Below, one piece after another: positions 29,590-36,141 of a stretch of DNA of 64,000 nucleotides. Location of the stretch: contig JAXFOK010000059.1 in NCBI GenBank assembly GCA_034180415.1, positions 62,001-126,000 on the forward strand, in the 5' to 3' direction. Position numbers and translations under genes: made by a program. Below the pieces are notes generated by a model. It searched no databases, had not been told where the DNA came from, and was given only the letters and a program-made list of their open reading frames with translations. How positions within the stretch are numbered: the first letter of the stretch is position 1; each line of letters begins with the position of its first letter. The DNA comes from CAKMMH01 sp927798255 (lineage in GTDB: Bacteria > Bdellovibrionota_C > UBA2361 > CAKMMH01).

Positions 29590-29898
29590 ATGAAATTAAA
29601 ATTAAATAATATTTTGATTGACGCATCACTTATTATATTAAGTGTGATGATGACTGCTTGTGCTACTACAGTTCAAAGGCAATCTTCTCAAGCGTTAGAA
29701 ATTAAGCATAACGACAAACAATATTTAAAAGAAGATCCTGCTGTAGTTGATTACATCTGGGAAGAACCGATGGTAGATGTTGTAAGAGTACCACCTGGAT
29801 TAGACCCAGAGGGAATATATTATAGGCCTGAACATAAAGAAGTTATTGAAATAAGGCAAGGCAAATGGCAGTACTATAAAAAACCCGTAGAGGAGTAA
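29590..29898 (+). CDS. Small lipoprotein of the secretion operon
   Basis: A 102-residue protein with a signal peptide and lipobox MTAC (Cys24). The mature part holds a conserved-looking stretch, DYIWEEPMVDVVRVPPGLDP, then EGIYYRPEHKEVIEIRQGKW. The pattern suggests a small beta domain. It begins 3 bases after the TraC-like stop, with GGAG inside that gene's end, so it is translationally linked. No family is recognised. It is the third lipoprotein in the operon. Confidence 0.75.
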   Translation: MKLKLNNILIDASLIILSVMMTACATTVQRQSSQALEIKHNDKQYLKEDPAVVDYIWEEPMVDVVRVPPGLDPEGIYYRPEHKEVIEIRQGKWQYYKKPVEE

Positions 29899-29998
29899 AT
29901 ACAGTGGAAAAAAATAAGCAATTTATAAAGTTTTACTTTTAAATTGTTTATTTTTTATTTATAGTTTTAAGAGTTTATTTAATTTAAGGTATTTTGAT

Positions 29999-30337
29999 AT
30001 GGGACTTGTAAAAACTGTTTTTTCACCTCTTACTAATACAACACCACTTGTAACAATAATATTGGTTATTGTTTTAGTGGCTATTTTCAGATTTTCTGGA
30101 GGTGGAATAAGTATAGGTGATGTTAAAAATCATAAAGCCATGAAAACTGCAAAAGTTACAAAAAATATTGAAGAATCACCTTCTAATGAACTTCAGAGGG
30201 AAGGTACTATAAAAGTAGATGCAGTTGAATTTGATAGGATGCTGAGAATGCGTCCACAAAAAAAGAAGGAAGAAGTTAAAAAAGATAAGCCTGTAAACAA
30301 CTTTGATTCAATTGAAGCTGATTTAGGATTAAGATAG
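29999..30337 (+). CDS. Small single-pass membrane protein
   Basis: A 112-residue protein with one hydrophobic segment (about 17-36, PLVTIILVIVLVAIFRF) followed by a basic, charged C-terminus. The ATG is preceded by a TTAAGG sequence at a reasonable distance. It follows a 100-base gap after the lipoprotein gene that contains only a 12-codon GTG reading frame, and it is 3 bases from the PH-domain gene. Its function is unknown. As the third small membrane component here it could be an accessory of the secretion platform. Confidence 0.65.
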   Translation: MGLVKTVFSPLTNTTPLVTIILVIVLVAIFRFSGGGISIGDVKNHKAMKTAKVTKNIEESPSNELQREGTIKVDAVEFDRMLRMRPQKKKEEVKKDKPVNNFDSIEADLGLR

Positions 30338-30340
30338 TTT

Positions 30341-30871
30341 ATGAAAGAAAATGAATTTGTGATATATAAAACATGGAAAAGCGAATATAAGCTTGTAATA
30401 GGAATGCTTTTAGGCATGTTCCTTTCTGTGTTTTTATCAAGTAAATTCCCCCAAACCGTCGTTGTTGGAAATTTATTTAACATTGGTAGCGAGAGTGTAA
30501 ATTTATATCTTCCTGTATTTTGGTTAATACCGTGTGGTTTCTTTCTTTATGCGCTTATTAGAATTTATAATGTTAAGTATTGCTTAACTAGCAAGGGATT
30601 AGAGATGACTGTCGGCATACTATCTGCAAGGAAACGATCTGTTAAAATTAGATATGAAGATATCAGAAGTGTAGAAACCATGCAAACTATTCTTGAAAGG
30701 ATTTTAAACATTGGAAGTGTAGAAGTCGGAACTTCTGCTACTGGTGCTATCGAAATTGTATTTGAGGGCGTAGATGCACCTCAAGAAATTCAAGCATTAG
30801 TTCAAAAAGAAAAAGGAAGAAGATTGTCGCTAAGTAAAGGAAATAATGGATTTAACACATCTAATGAGTAG
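30341..30871 (+). CDS. Bacterial PH-domain membrane protein
   Basis: A 176-residue protein with two membrane helices (about 16-36 and 55-76) followed by a bPH_2 (YdbS-type) domain. The domain core is CLTSKGLEMTVGILSARKRS, then VKIRYEDIRSVETMQTILER and ILNIGSVEVGTSATGAIEIV. YdbS-like proteins have no defined enzymatic role and often act in membrane-associated complexes. Close spacing with its neighbours (3 and 11 bases) places it in the secretion operon, although it may not be part of the machine. Confidence 0.8.
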   Translation: MKENEFVIYKTWKSEYKLVIGMLLGMFLSVFLSSKFPQTVVVGNLFNIGSESVNLYLPVFWLIPCGFFLYALIRIYNVKYCLTSKGLEMTVGILSARKRSVKIRYEDIRSVETMQTILERILNIGSVEVGTSATGAIEIVFEGVDAPQEIQALVQKEKGRRLSLSKGNNGFNTSNE

Positions 30872-30882
30872 GTAAGGTTTTT

Positions 30883-31896
30883 ATGAAGAAGTTTTTTATA
30901 AACATATTATTTAATAATCACCTAGCTAACAGAAATGCTAGTAAGAAATTTGTATGTTTATTAACTTTTTGCATAGTTAGTTTGATTTCAAATAATGTTT
31001 TTGCTCAAGAAGATAATAATAATTCTCTATTAAACAAAGAAAGAATGATTTTAGAGCAGTTAAATATTTTAAAAAGAAATAATATTGATACTGTAGATGA
31101 TAAGAGAAATGATATTATAGAACCTACAAATACATTAGAAGCTACGCCTACAAATACATTAATTCCAACATATACCGATACTACTTCCCCTACTCCTACA
31201 AAGGTAATAGTTAATATTAAGAAAAATGAAAGAAAGGAAACTGATATAACTAACGATAATAAACCTTCTAATACTTTTCCTCAAAAAGATATAGAAGTTA
31301 TATTAAATGGAAACACTTCAATAAATGATAATACTACTAAAAGCGATGTTTCATGTTCTAAAGAACGCAACCAATTAGAAATTGCAAACCAAAAAATATT
31401 AGAATTATATACTGAATTAGAAAACAAAAAGAAACAATTGATTTTAGTAGAAACTGAAGTAGAGAGACTATCTGAAGTAATTGAAAAAAGAAATAGAGCA
31501 GAGCTTGGTAATGGTGCGTCACCATCTCCTAATATTGTTAACAAAAATGCAGTACATCAAAGACAACAAATACAAATGAGAAAACCAATAAATGATTTAG
31601 AGGCAGAAAAAGCTGATATGCCGATAGCGGTTGTTATAGTTAACAAGGCTAATTTAAGAGCAGGACCTAGTTTAAAGGATTCGCCTCTTCTTGAAGTGTC
31701 AAAGGGGACTCGTTTGGTTGTAGAAACAAGACAAGGAGCTTGGTATAGGGTTATGGCACCAAACGGGAAACGAGCATGGGTATCTTCTGATGTAGTAAAT
31801 TTTGGTCCTAATGCTAATTCTAAGCCATCTTTTACTACTCGAATAAAAGGTTATAATCAAGATGTTGAGGACAGGACTGAAAGTATATTTAAATAA
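30883..31896 (+). CDS. Periplasmic SH3-domain protein
   Basis: A 337-residue exported protein. The signal peptide is preceded by a long polar N-region and is cleaved near residue 42 (after VFA). A Thr/Pro-rich stretch (about 85-120) and a coiled coil (about 165-205) lead to an SH3b domain (about 248-306) with NKANLRAGPSLKDSPLLEVS and AWYRVMAPNGKRAWVSSDVV. SH3b domains bind peptidoglycan or peptides. The next gene is an M23 peptidase that overlaps it by 35 bases, so the two may act together on the cell wall around the secretion channel. Confidence 0.82.
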   Translation: MKKFFINILFNNHLANRNASKKFVCLLTFCIVSLISNNVFAQEDNNNSLLNKERMILEQLNILKRNNIDTVDDKRNDIIEPTNTLEATPTNTLIPTYTDTTSPTPTKVIVNIKKNERKETDITNDNKPSNTFPQKDIEVILNGNTSINDNTTKSDVSCSKERNQLEIANQKILELYTELENKKKQLILVETEVERLSEVIEKRNRAELGNGASPSPNIVNKNAVHQRQQIQMRKPINDLEAEKADMPIAVVIVNKANLRAGPSLKDSPLLEVSKGTRLVVETRQGAWYRVMAPNGKRAWVSSDVVNFGPNANSKPSFTTRIKGYNQDVEDRTESIFK

Positions 31897-32362
31897 AATT
31901 TTTTATACTTTTAGCATCATTTTTTTATGCATAAACTCTTCTTATGCATCTGAGCCTTTTGTAAATCCCATAATGAGTGCAAGATTATCATCTCATTACG
32001 GACGTCGCATTCATCCAATTAAAAAATTTAGCTCAACCCATAGTGGAATAGACCTTGCGGCCCCTATGGATTCCCCTATTCGCGCAGCACAAAAAGGGAT
32101 GGTTATTTTTGCAGATCGTTACGCCGGTTATGGTAATTTAGTGGTTATTCGTCATCAAAACGGGATGACGACGCATTATGGCCATTGTTCAAAGATTTTA
32201 GTTGATCCCGGGACTTTTGTTAAAGCTGGTGAAATAATCGCAAGAATTGGAAGTACGGGGGTTTCCACAGGGCCTCATTTACACTTTGAAATCAGATTTA
32301 ATGGTGTTCCTACTGATCCGTTAAAAGTTTTCCCAGATTTGTTAACAATAGCTAAAGGATAA
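31862..32362 (+). CDS. M23 family peptidase (LytM/lysostaphin type)
   Basis: A 166-residue exported endopeptidase-like protein. A signal peptide (about 1-29, cleavage near SYA) is followed by the M23 domain: HYGRRIHPIKKF, zinc ligands in HSGIDLAAP (His and Asp) and HLHFEIR (HxH) near residues 138-144, and HYGHC with the catalytic-site histidine. All ligands are present, so it should be active rather than a degenerate EnvC/NlpD-like activator. The ATG lies inside the end of the SH3 gene with AAAGG upstream. In type IV systems such enzymes open the wall for the channel. Confidence 0.88.
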   Translation: MLRTGLKVYLNKIFYTFSIIFLCINSSYASEPFVNPIMSARLSSHYGRRIHPIKKFSSTHSGIDLAAPMDSPIRAAQKGMVIFADRYAGYGNLVVIRHQNGMTTHYGHCSKILVDPGTFVKAGEIIARIGSTGVSTGPHLHFEIRFNGVPTDPLKVFPDLLTIAKG

Positions 32363-32470
32363 TATTTTTTAATTTTCTTTTTCTTCTTGTAAACTTAACC
32401 TTGGTATGATAAAAATTATACTTCATGGTTTTTAGACATTTTTTAGTATTTAACTCGAAAGGAGTATTAA

Positions 32471-32746
32471 ATGTCTGAGAAGAAAAAATGCACTTGTGAT
32501 AATCATGAATATGGTTGCTGTAAGGGTAACTGTTGTGAAAAACACCATGACAAATGCTCTCATACGAAAGTAAAAGCAAACACCGTTAAGCCTTTTCCCG
32601 CCTGGAGTGATCCATGCGAAAGCACAGACGAAACTCAAATTTGCGCAAACCATGATTGGCCCATCGAGGACGCAAGCAACGTTTTTAATGTTGATACCGA
32701 AGGAAGTCAAGGGGAAAAACTTCCCCCTGATGCTTGGTACAACTAA
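32471..32746 (+). CDS. Small Cys-rich, probably metal-binding protein
   Basis: A 91-residue cytosolic protein. Nine cysteines and five histidines crowd the sequence, especially the first 30 residues (CTCDNHEYGCCKGNCCEKHH), which look like a metal-binding or zinc-ribbon-like head. The second half is acidic and ends PPDAWYN. A strong AAAGGAG lies 7 bases before the ATG. It is monocistronic, 108 bases after the M23 gene and before a strong terminator. No family is recognised, and metal sensing or buffering is a guess. Confidence 0.8.
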   Translation: MSEKKKCTCDNHEYGCCKGNCCEKHHDKCSHTKVKANTVKPFPAWSDPCESTDETQICANHDWPIEDASNVFNVDTEGSQGEKLPPDAWYN

Positions 32747-32761
32747 ATAAAGGTTCTTAAA

Positions 32762-32783
32762 GTCTAGCTTATATAAGCTAGAC
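32762..32783. repeat. 22-bp perfect palindrome
   Basis: Two 11-base arms, GTCTAGCTTAT and ATAAGCTAGAC, meet with no spacer. It lies between the stop of the Cys-rich gene and its terminator. It could be an operator or the base of an RNA hairpin. Confidence 0.8.
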
Positions 32784-32793
32784 CAACTAGCCC

Positions 32794-32849
32794 ATGCGAA
32801 TATATATGAAGACACTTAAATAAGTATCTTCCATATTCGCATTTTTTAT
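32794..32849 (+). terminator. Strong Rho-independent terminator
   Basis: ATGCGAATAT pairs with ATATTCGCAT, then GAAGACACTTA pairs with TAAGTATCTTC with one mismatch, and a T tract follows. It ends the Cys-rich gene and isolates it from thrS on the other strand. Confidence 0.85.
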
Positions 32850-33035
32850 TATTTTTATTCTAAACATTTTAGATAGCTAAGTACTTTCTTATTTAAATCG
32901 CGCTTTTTTAAATCCGATATCAGCTGCGCTTTACTCCTACAACTTGAAACCGCGCGAGTTACTAAATTTCTCGTTTCCAAGAAAACTTTCAAATTCAAAT
33001 AAAATTAGTCTATTAAATTTTATATGTTCAAAAAA

Positions 33036-34775
33036 CTACTTTTTCTTTTGAATCTCAAGTTTTAACTTATTAATAAACTCATCTAAAGTTAAAACTTCTT
33101 GTTTTTCCTCTCCTCGTTTCTTTAATGTAACAGTGTTACTTCCAGCCTCTTTAGCTCCTAAAATTAGAGTGTAAGGCACTCTATCTTGAATATGAGCTCT
33201 TATCTTATAGCCAATTTTCTCATTAGAAAAATCGCCTTCAGAAAATAGCCCTTCTTTATTTAAGGCATCTAAAACTTTCTTTCCATACTCGTTAAAGTTT
33301 TCAGATACCGTTAACACATTTACTTTTAAAGGGGCAAGCCAAAGTGGGAATTTACCTTCAACATTTTCTATTAAAATTCCTAAGAATCTCTCAATTGATC
33401 CAAATAAAGCTCTATGAATCATTACAGGTCTTCTCTTTTCATTATCCTTATCGACATAAGTGATATCAAATCTTTCTGGTAAATTCATATCAACTTGCAC
33501 AGTTCCGCATTGCCAGCTTCTTTTTAGTGAATCTTTTAAATGAAACTCTAATTTTGGGCCATAAAACGCGCCATCTCCTTCATGCACTTCAAATTCGTAA
33601 CCATGATTTTTAAGAGCATTAGATAATGCGTTTTCAGTAATATCCCAAATCTCATCAGAGCCAATTCTTTTTTCAGGTCTTGTTGCAAGCACGATTTTTA
33701 CCTCATCAAAACCAAAATCTTTATAGATATCTAAAATTAGTTTTAATGTGGTAATGCATTCATCTTCTAGCTGCTCTGGAGTACAGAAAATATGAGCATC
33801 ATCTTGTGTAAATTCTCTTGCACGCATAAGCCCTGAAAGAGTTCCGCTTGCCTCATATCTATGTACTTTTCCAAACTCAGCCATTTTTAAAGGTAAATCT
33901 TTATAAGATTTTAAGCCTTGTTTATAAATTAAAATCCCTCCTGGGCAGTTCATAGGTTTAATACAAAACACTCTTCCGTCTTGTGTGCTTCCAGAGTAGT
34001 TATGCTCGCCATATTTTTCCCAATGGCCTGAAGTTTCCCAAAGCACTCTATCCATCACAGCAGGCGTTGAAATCTCAATATAACCGTTTTCATCTTGTCT
34101 TTTTCTCATATATTCGATAAGAGACCTATATAGTTTGAAGCCTTTATCGTGCCAAAATATAGCTCCTGGCGCATATTCTGGATTGAAATGAAAGAGATCC
34201 ATTTCCTTTCCTATTTTCCTATGGTCTCTTTTTTTAGCTTCTTCTAGCATTTTAAAATGCTCATCAAGTTCTTCTTTTGTAAAAAAAGATGTTCCATAAA
34301 TACGAGTAAGCATTTTATTATTAGAGTCTCCATGCCAATAAGCCCCTGCAACAGAAGTTAATTTAAAAGCTTTAATTTCACCCGTGTTATCAACATGAGG
34401 TCCTGCGCAAAGATCTACAAAACTATCGCCTGTATAATATACAGTTACCTTCTCGCCTCTTTTTTCGATTTCATTTATCCAGTCCTGTTTATATTCGTTA
34501 CCTTCAAATAATTTTCTAGCTTCCGCTATAGAAACTTCTTTTCTTGTAATTTTTGCCTTACTTTCGATGATTTTTCTCATTTCTTTTTCGATTTTAGGCA
34601 AATCATCTAAGCTTATGGTAGTATTTTCATCAAACTCAAAATCTCCATAAAAGCCCTCATCGGTTGCAGGACCCATAGCCATTTTGGTGTTAGGGTAAAG
34701 CTTCAAAATAGCTTCTGCTAACACATGTTCTGAAGAATGGCGAAGAGTTCTAAGCTCAATTTCTTTACTTTCCAT
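33036..34775 (-). CDS. thrS: Threonyl-tRNA synthetase lacking the TGS domain
   Basis: Charges tRNA-Thr. I place the start at 34775 (MESKEIELRTL) because GGAG lies 6 bases upstream, giving 579 residues. An upstream in-frame ATG at 34844 lacks such a site. The usual N-terminal TGS domain of about 60 residues is absent, so the protein begins at the editing domain, with RHSSEHVLAEA and DLCAGPH supplying editing-site His and Cys. The catalytic core keeps the zinc Cys (MNCPG), His (FTQDDAHIFCT) and His (IHRALFGSIERF). The normally invariant MNCPGH reads MNCPGG. The anticodon-binding domain is complete. Confidence 0.96.
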   Translation of the reverse strand: MESKEIELRTLRHSSEHVLAEAILKLYPNTKMAMGPATDEGFYGDFEFDENTTISLDDLPKIEKEMRKIIESKAKITRKEVSIAEARKLFEGNEYKQDWINEIEKRGEKVTVYYTGDSFVDLCAGPHVDNTGEIKAFKLTSVAGAYWHGDSNNKMLTRIYGTSFFTKEELDEHFKMLEEAKKRDHRKIGKEMDLFHFNPEYAPGAIFWHDKGFKLYRSLIEYMRKRQDENGYIEISTPAVMDRVLWETSGHWEKYGEHNYSGSTQDGRVFCIKPMNCPGGILIYKQGLKSYKDLPLKMAEFGKVHRYEASGTLSGLMRAREFTQDDAHIFCTPEQLEDECITTLKLILDIYKDFGFDEVKIVLATRPEKRIGSDEIWDITENALSNALKNHGYEFEVHEGDGAFYGPKLEFHLKDSLKRSWQCGTVQVDMNLPERFDITYVDKDNEKRRPVMIHRALFGSIERFLGILIENVEGKFPLWLAPLKVNVLTVSENFNEYGKKVLDALNKEGLFSEGDFSNEKIGYKIRAHIQDRVPYTLILGAKEAGSNTVTLKKRGEEKQEVLTLDEFINKLKLEIQKKK

Positions 34776-35055
34776 ATCAAACTCCACATAAAAATATATT
34801 AAACAAATTAAATTGGTAACAAGTATACTAACATTAGTATACAATTATTCATATTTTACTACTTATGCTATTAATATGGCAAGAATATTTACAATAAATA
34901 TGATTTAAGTCTATACGATATACAAATTAATTAAGCTCATATCATTTTAATGCAATCAAAGGCTATAAGTTTATGACGGCATTTTTCTATTAAATCAATA
35001 TATTAAGATAAACTAACTATATATTTAAAAAAATTTTATTTTATATGTAGGAGAT
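34776..35055. other. A+T-rich intergenic stretch
   Basis: About 280 bases upstream of thrS without a convincing gene. The thrS promoter should lie here on the minus strand. I see no conserved structure such as a T-box. Confidence 0.5.
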
Positions 35056-35061
35056 TAGAAT

Positions 35062-35126
35062 TTAAGAAAAGAGAGAGAAGACAAGATTAAAAACCTTTAG
35101 GGTAAACCTTACTTTCTCTCTTTTCT
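35062..35126 (-). terminator. Long hairpin with arms AAGAAAAGAGAGA / TCTCTCTTTTCTT
   Basis: An inverted repeat of about 15 bp separated by about 35 bases, downstream of the GC-rich small gene on the minus strand. It could terminate its transcript, although no classic T tract follows. Confidence 0.4.
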
Positions 35127-35251
35127 TCATGCGCGAAAACAAAGCATATTTCCGCGCACGAAAACACAAGAAAACGAAAATGGCTAGCATTAAATTCAGA
35201 AACGTTGCAACGAAATCTGATCTAGCTAGCGCATTTTTTTATCCAAGCAGA

Positions 35252-35278
35252 GCCTTAGGCTCAGCTTGGAATCAACGC
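35252..35278. repeat. Hairpin CCAAGCAGAGCC / GGCTCAGCTTGG
   Basis: 12-base arms with a single A-A mismatch and a 3-base loop sit directly against the stop codon of the GC-rich small gene. It is probably its transcript end, but on the minus strand it is followed by A residues and not by T, so it is not a standard intrinsic terminator. Confidence 0.65.
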
Positions 35279-35448
35279 CTTTTGCGATTCTTGCGTTCGC
35301 GGCGGCGCAGGCGACGTTCCTTGAGCTCGTCGAGCGAGACGTAGCCCACCCAGGGAGCGTCGCCGAACGCTTCCTGGGAGATTCCCTTAAACTCAGGATT
35401 CTCATTTTCGAACTTTTCGTACACGGCCTTGAGCTCTTTTCTTGTCAT
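35272..35448 (-). CDS. Small GC-rich gene for an Arg-rich protein
   Basis: A 58-residue protein starting MTRKELKAVYEKFENENPEF and ending in a very basic tail (RRLRRRERKNRKRR). An AAGGAG sequence touches an upstream ATG at 35454 but lies 6 bases from the ATG at 35448, which decides the start. The gene is about 55% G+C by hand count, against about 30% around it, with G or C at many third positions. This is a strong sign of foreign origin or unusual constraint. Two hairpins precede the ribosome-binding site. The function is unknown; the tail suggests nucleic-acid binding or, speculatively, a targeting signal. Confidence 0.7.
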   Translation of the reverse strand: MTRKELKAVYEKFENENPEFKGISQEAFGDAPWVGYVSLDELKERRLRRRERKNRKRR

Positions 35449-35479
35449 TTTCATCTCCTTATTAATTGAGAAGGACTAT

Positions 35480-35498
35480 GCAAAGGAATAACCTTTGC
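35480..35498 (-). promoter_or_regulatory. Leader hairpin 2 of the GC-rich small gene
   Basis: A 7-bp perfect stem, GCAAAGG/CCTTTGC, with a 5-base loop ends about 20 bases upstream of the ribosome-binding site on the minus strand. Confidence 0.6.
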
Positions 35499-35500
35499 TA

Positions 35501-35553
35501 TAAAATACGACCGTAATATACACTTTAAAAATGTCTATTACGGTCGTATTTTA
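35501..35553 (-). promoter_or_regulatory. Leader hairpin 1: 18-bp perfect inverted repeat
   Basis: TAAAATACGACCGTAATA (35501-35518) is perfectly repeated in inverse orientation at 35536-35553, with a 17-base spacer. It lies upstream of hairpin 2 on the minus strand. It may be a protein-binding operator, a structured RNA leader, or a bidirectional terminator. Confidence 0.75.
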
Positions 35554-35863
35554 CAGCGCCAACTTAATCTTATAAGGAGATTTTGAGATAAAAGTAATAA
35601 ATAAAAATCATTTATCTTACCTTTTTTGAATCTTGTCTTCTACTCCTAAATGTTATGTATACTATCAACAAATTTGTGACATTAAATTTTGAAAAAAAAC
35701 AAAAATTTTTTACACAAAATACAAAATTGGATCTAAAATTTATGATATTTAATTTATTTAATTGATATTTTTGAATTTTTTTTGCAATTACCACATTAAT
35801 TGAAGCCTTAAAAACAACAAGTAAAAAGGCATCTAATAGCAAAAATTTAACTAGAAAAATCTC

Positions 35864-35982
35864 GAAAAATAAACTAAACGCTAAGAAAATTAGGCATTTT
35901 AAAAAAGTGCACGGAGCTGTAACTATTAGTACTGCAAGTACGATATTTTTAAAATAACTAAAGTAGTTTTTGATGCATCTCT
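35864..35982. repeat. GATGCATC hairpin element, copy A (degenerate)
   Basis: The inner part is closely similar to copy B: AGGCATTTTAAAAA, then CGGAGCTGTA, then AGTACGATATTTTTAAAATA, and GATGCATC at 35972-35979. The left outer arm is poorly preserved. It lies 40 bases from copy B in the same orientation. Confidence 0.7.
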
Positions 35983-36013
35983 TAAGTATTGTAATTTTTC
36001 TCAAATCCGCTTT

Positions 36014-36141
36014 GGAAAAATGAGAGAGGCGCAAAAAATACAAGGCATTTTAAAAAGAGCGCACGGAGCTGTACTAATAGTACAGCGAGTACGATATTTT
36101 TAAAATAACGTAGTAGTTTTTGATGCATCTCTCATTTTTCC
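36014..36141. repeat. GATGCATC hairpin element, copy B, abutting rarA
   Basis: The outer arms GGAAAAATGAGAG (36014-36026) and CTCTCATTTTTCC (36129-36141) are perfect inverted repeats. The right arm overlaps the last codons and TGA of rarA, so the left arm is an inverted copy of the gene's end. Inside are AGGCGC, AAGGCATTTT, an inner stem GTAC/GTAC, and GATGCATC at 36122-36129. The whole sequence can fold into one long hairpin. Confidence 0.85.

Noticed and set aside
29904..29942. A 12-codon GTG frame after a good GAGGAG
   Set aside because: It is too short to support as a gene, although it could be a leader peptide.
17683..32362. Calling the whole locus Dot/Icm
   Set aside because: The TraB-like protein has the F-type GEDG motif and the operon order matches F. 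Only the coupling protein and two others look Dot-like, so I kept a mixed reading.
35129..35469. Plus-strand frames opposite the GC-rich small gene
   Set aside because: They have no good ribosome-binding site and their Arg- or Ala-rich products are the antisense of the better-supported minus-strand gene.
35612..36043. A 143-codon minus-strand reading frame
   Set aside because: It reads through both copies of the hairpin element, is hydrophobic only because of A+T richness, and its start MYFLRLSHFS comes from the repeat itself.
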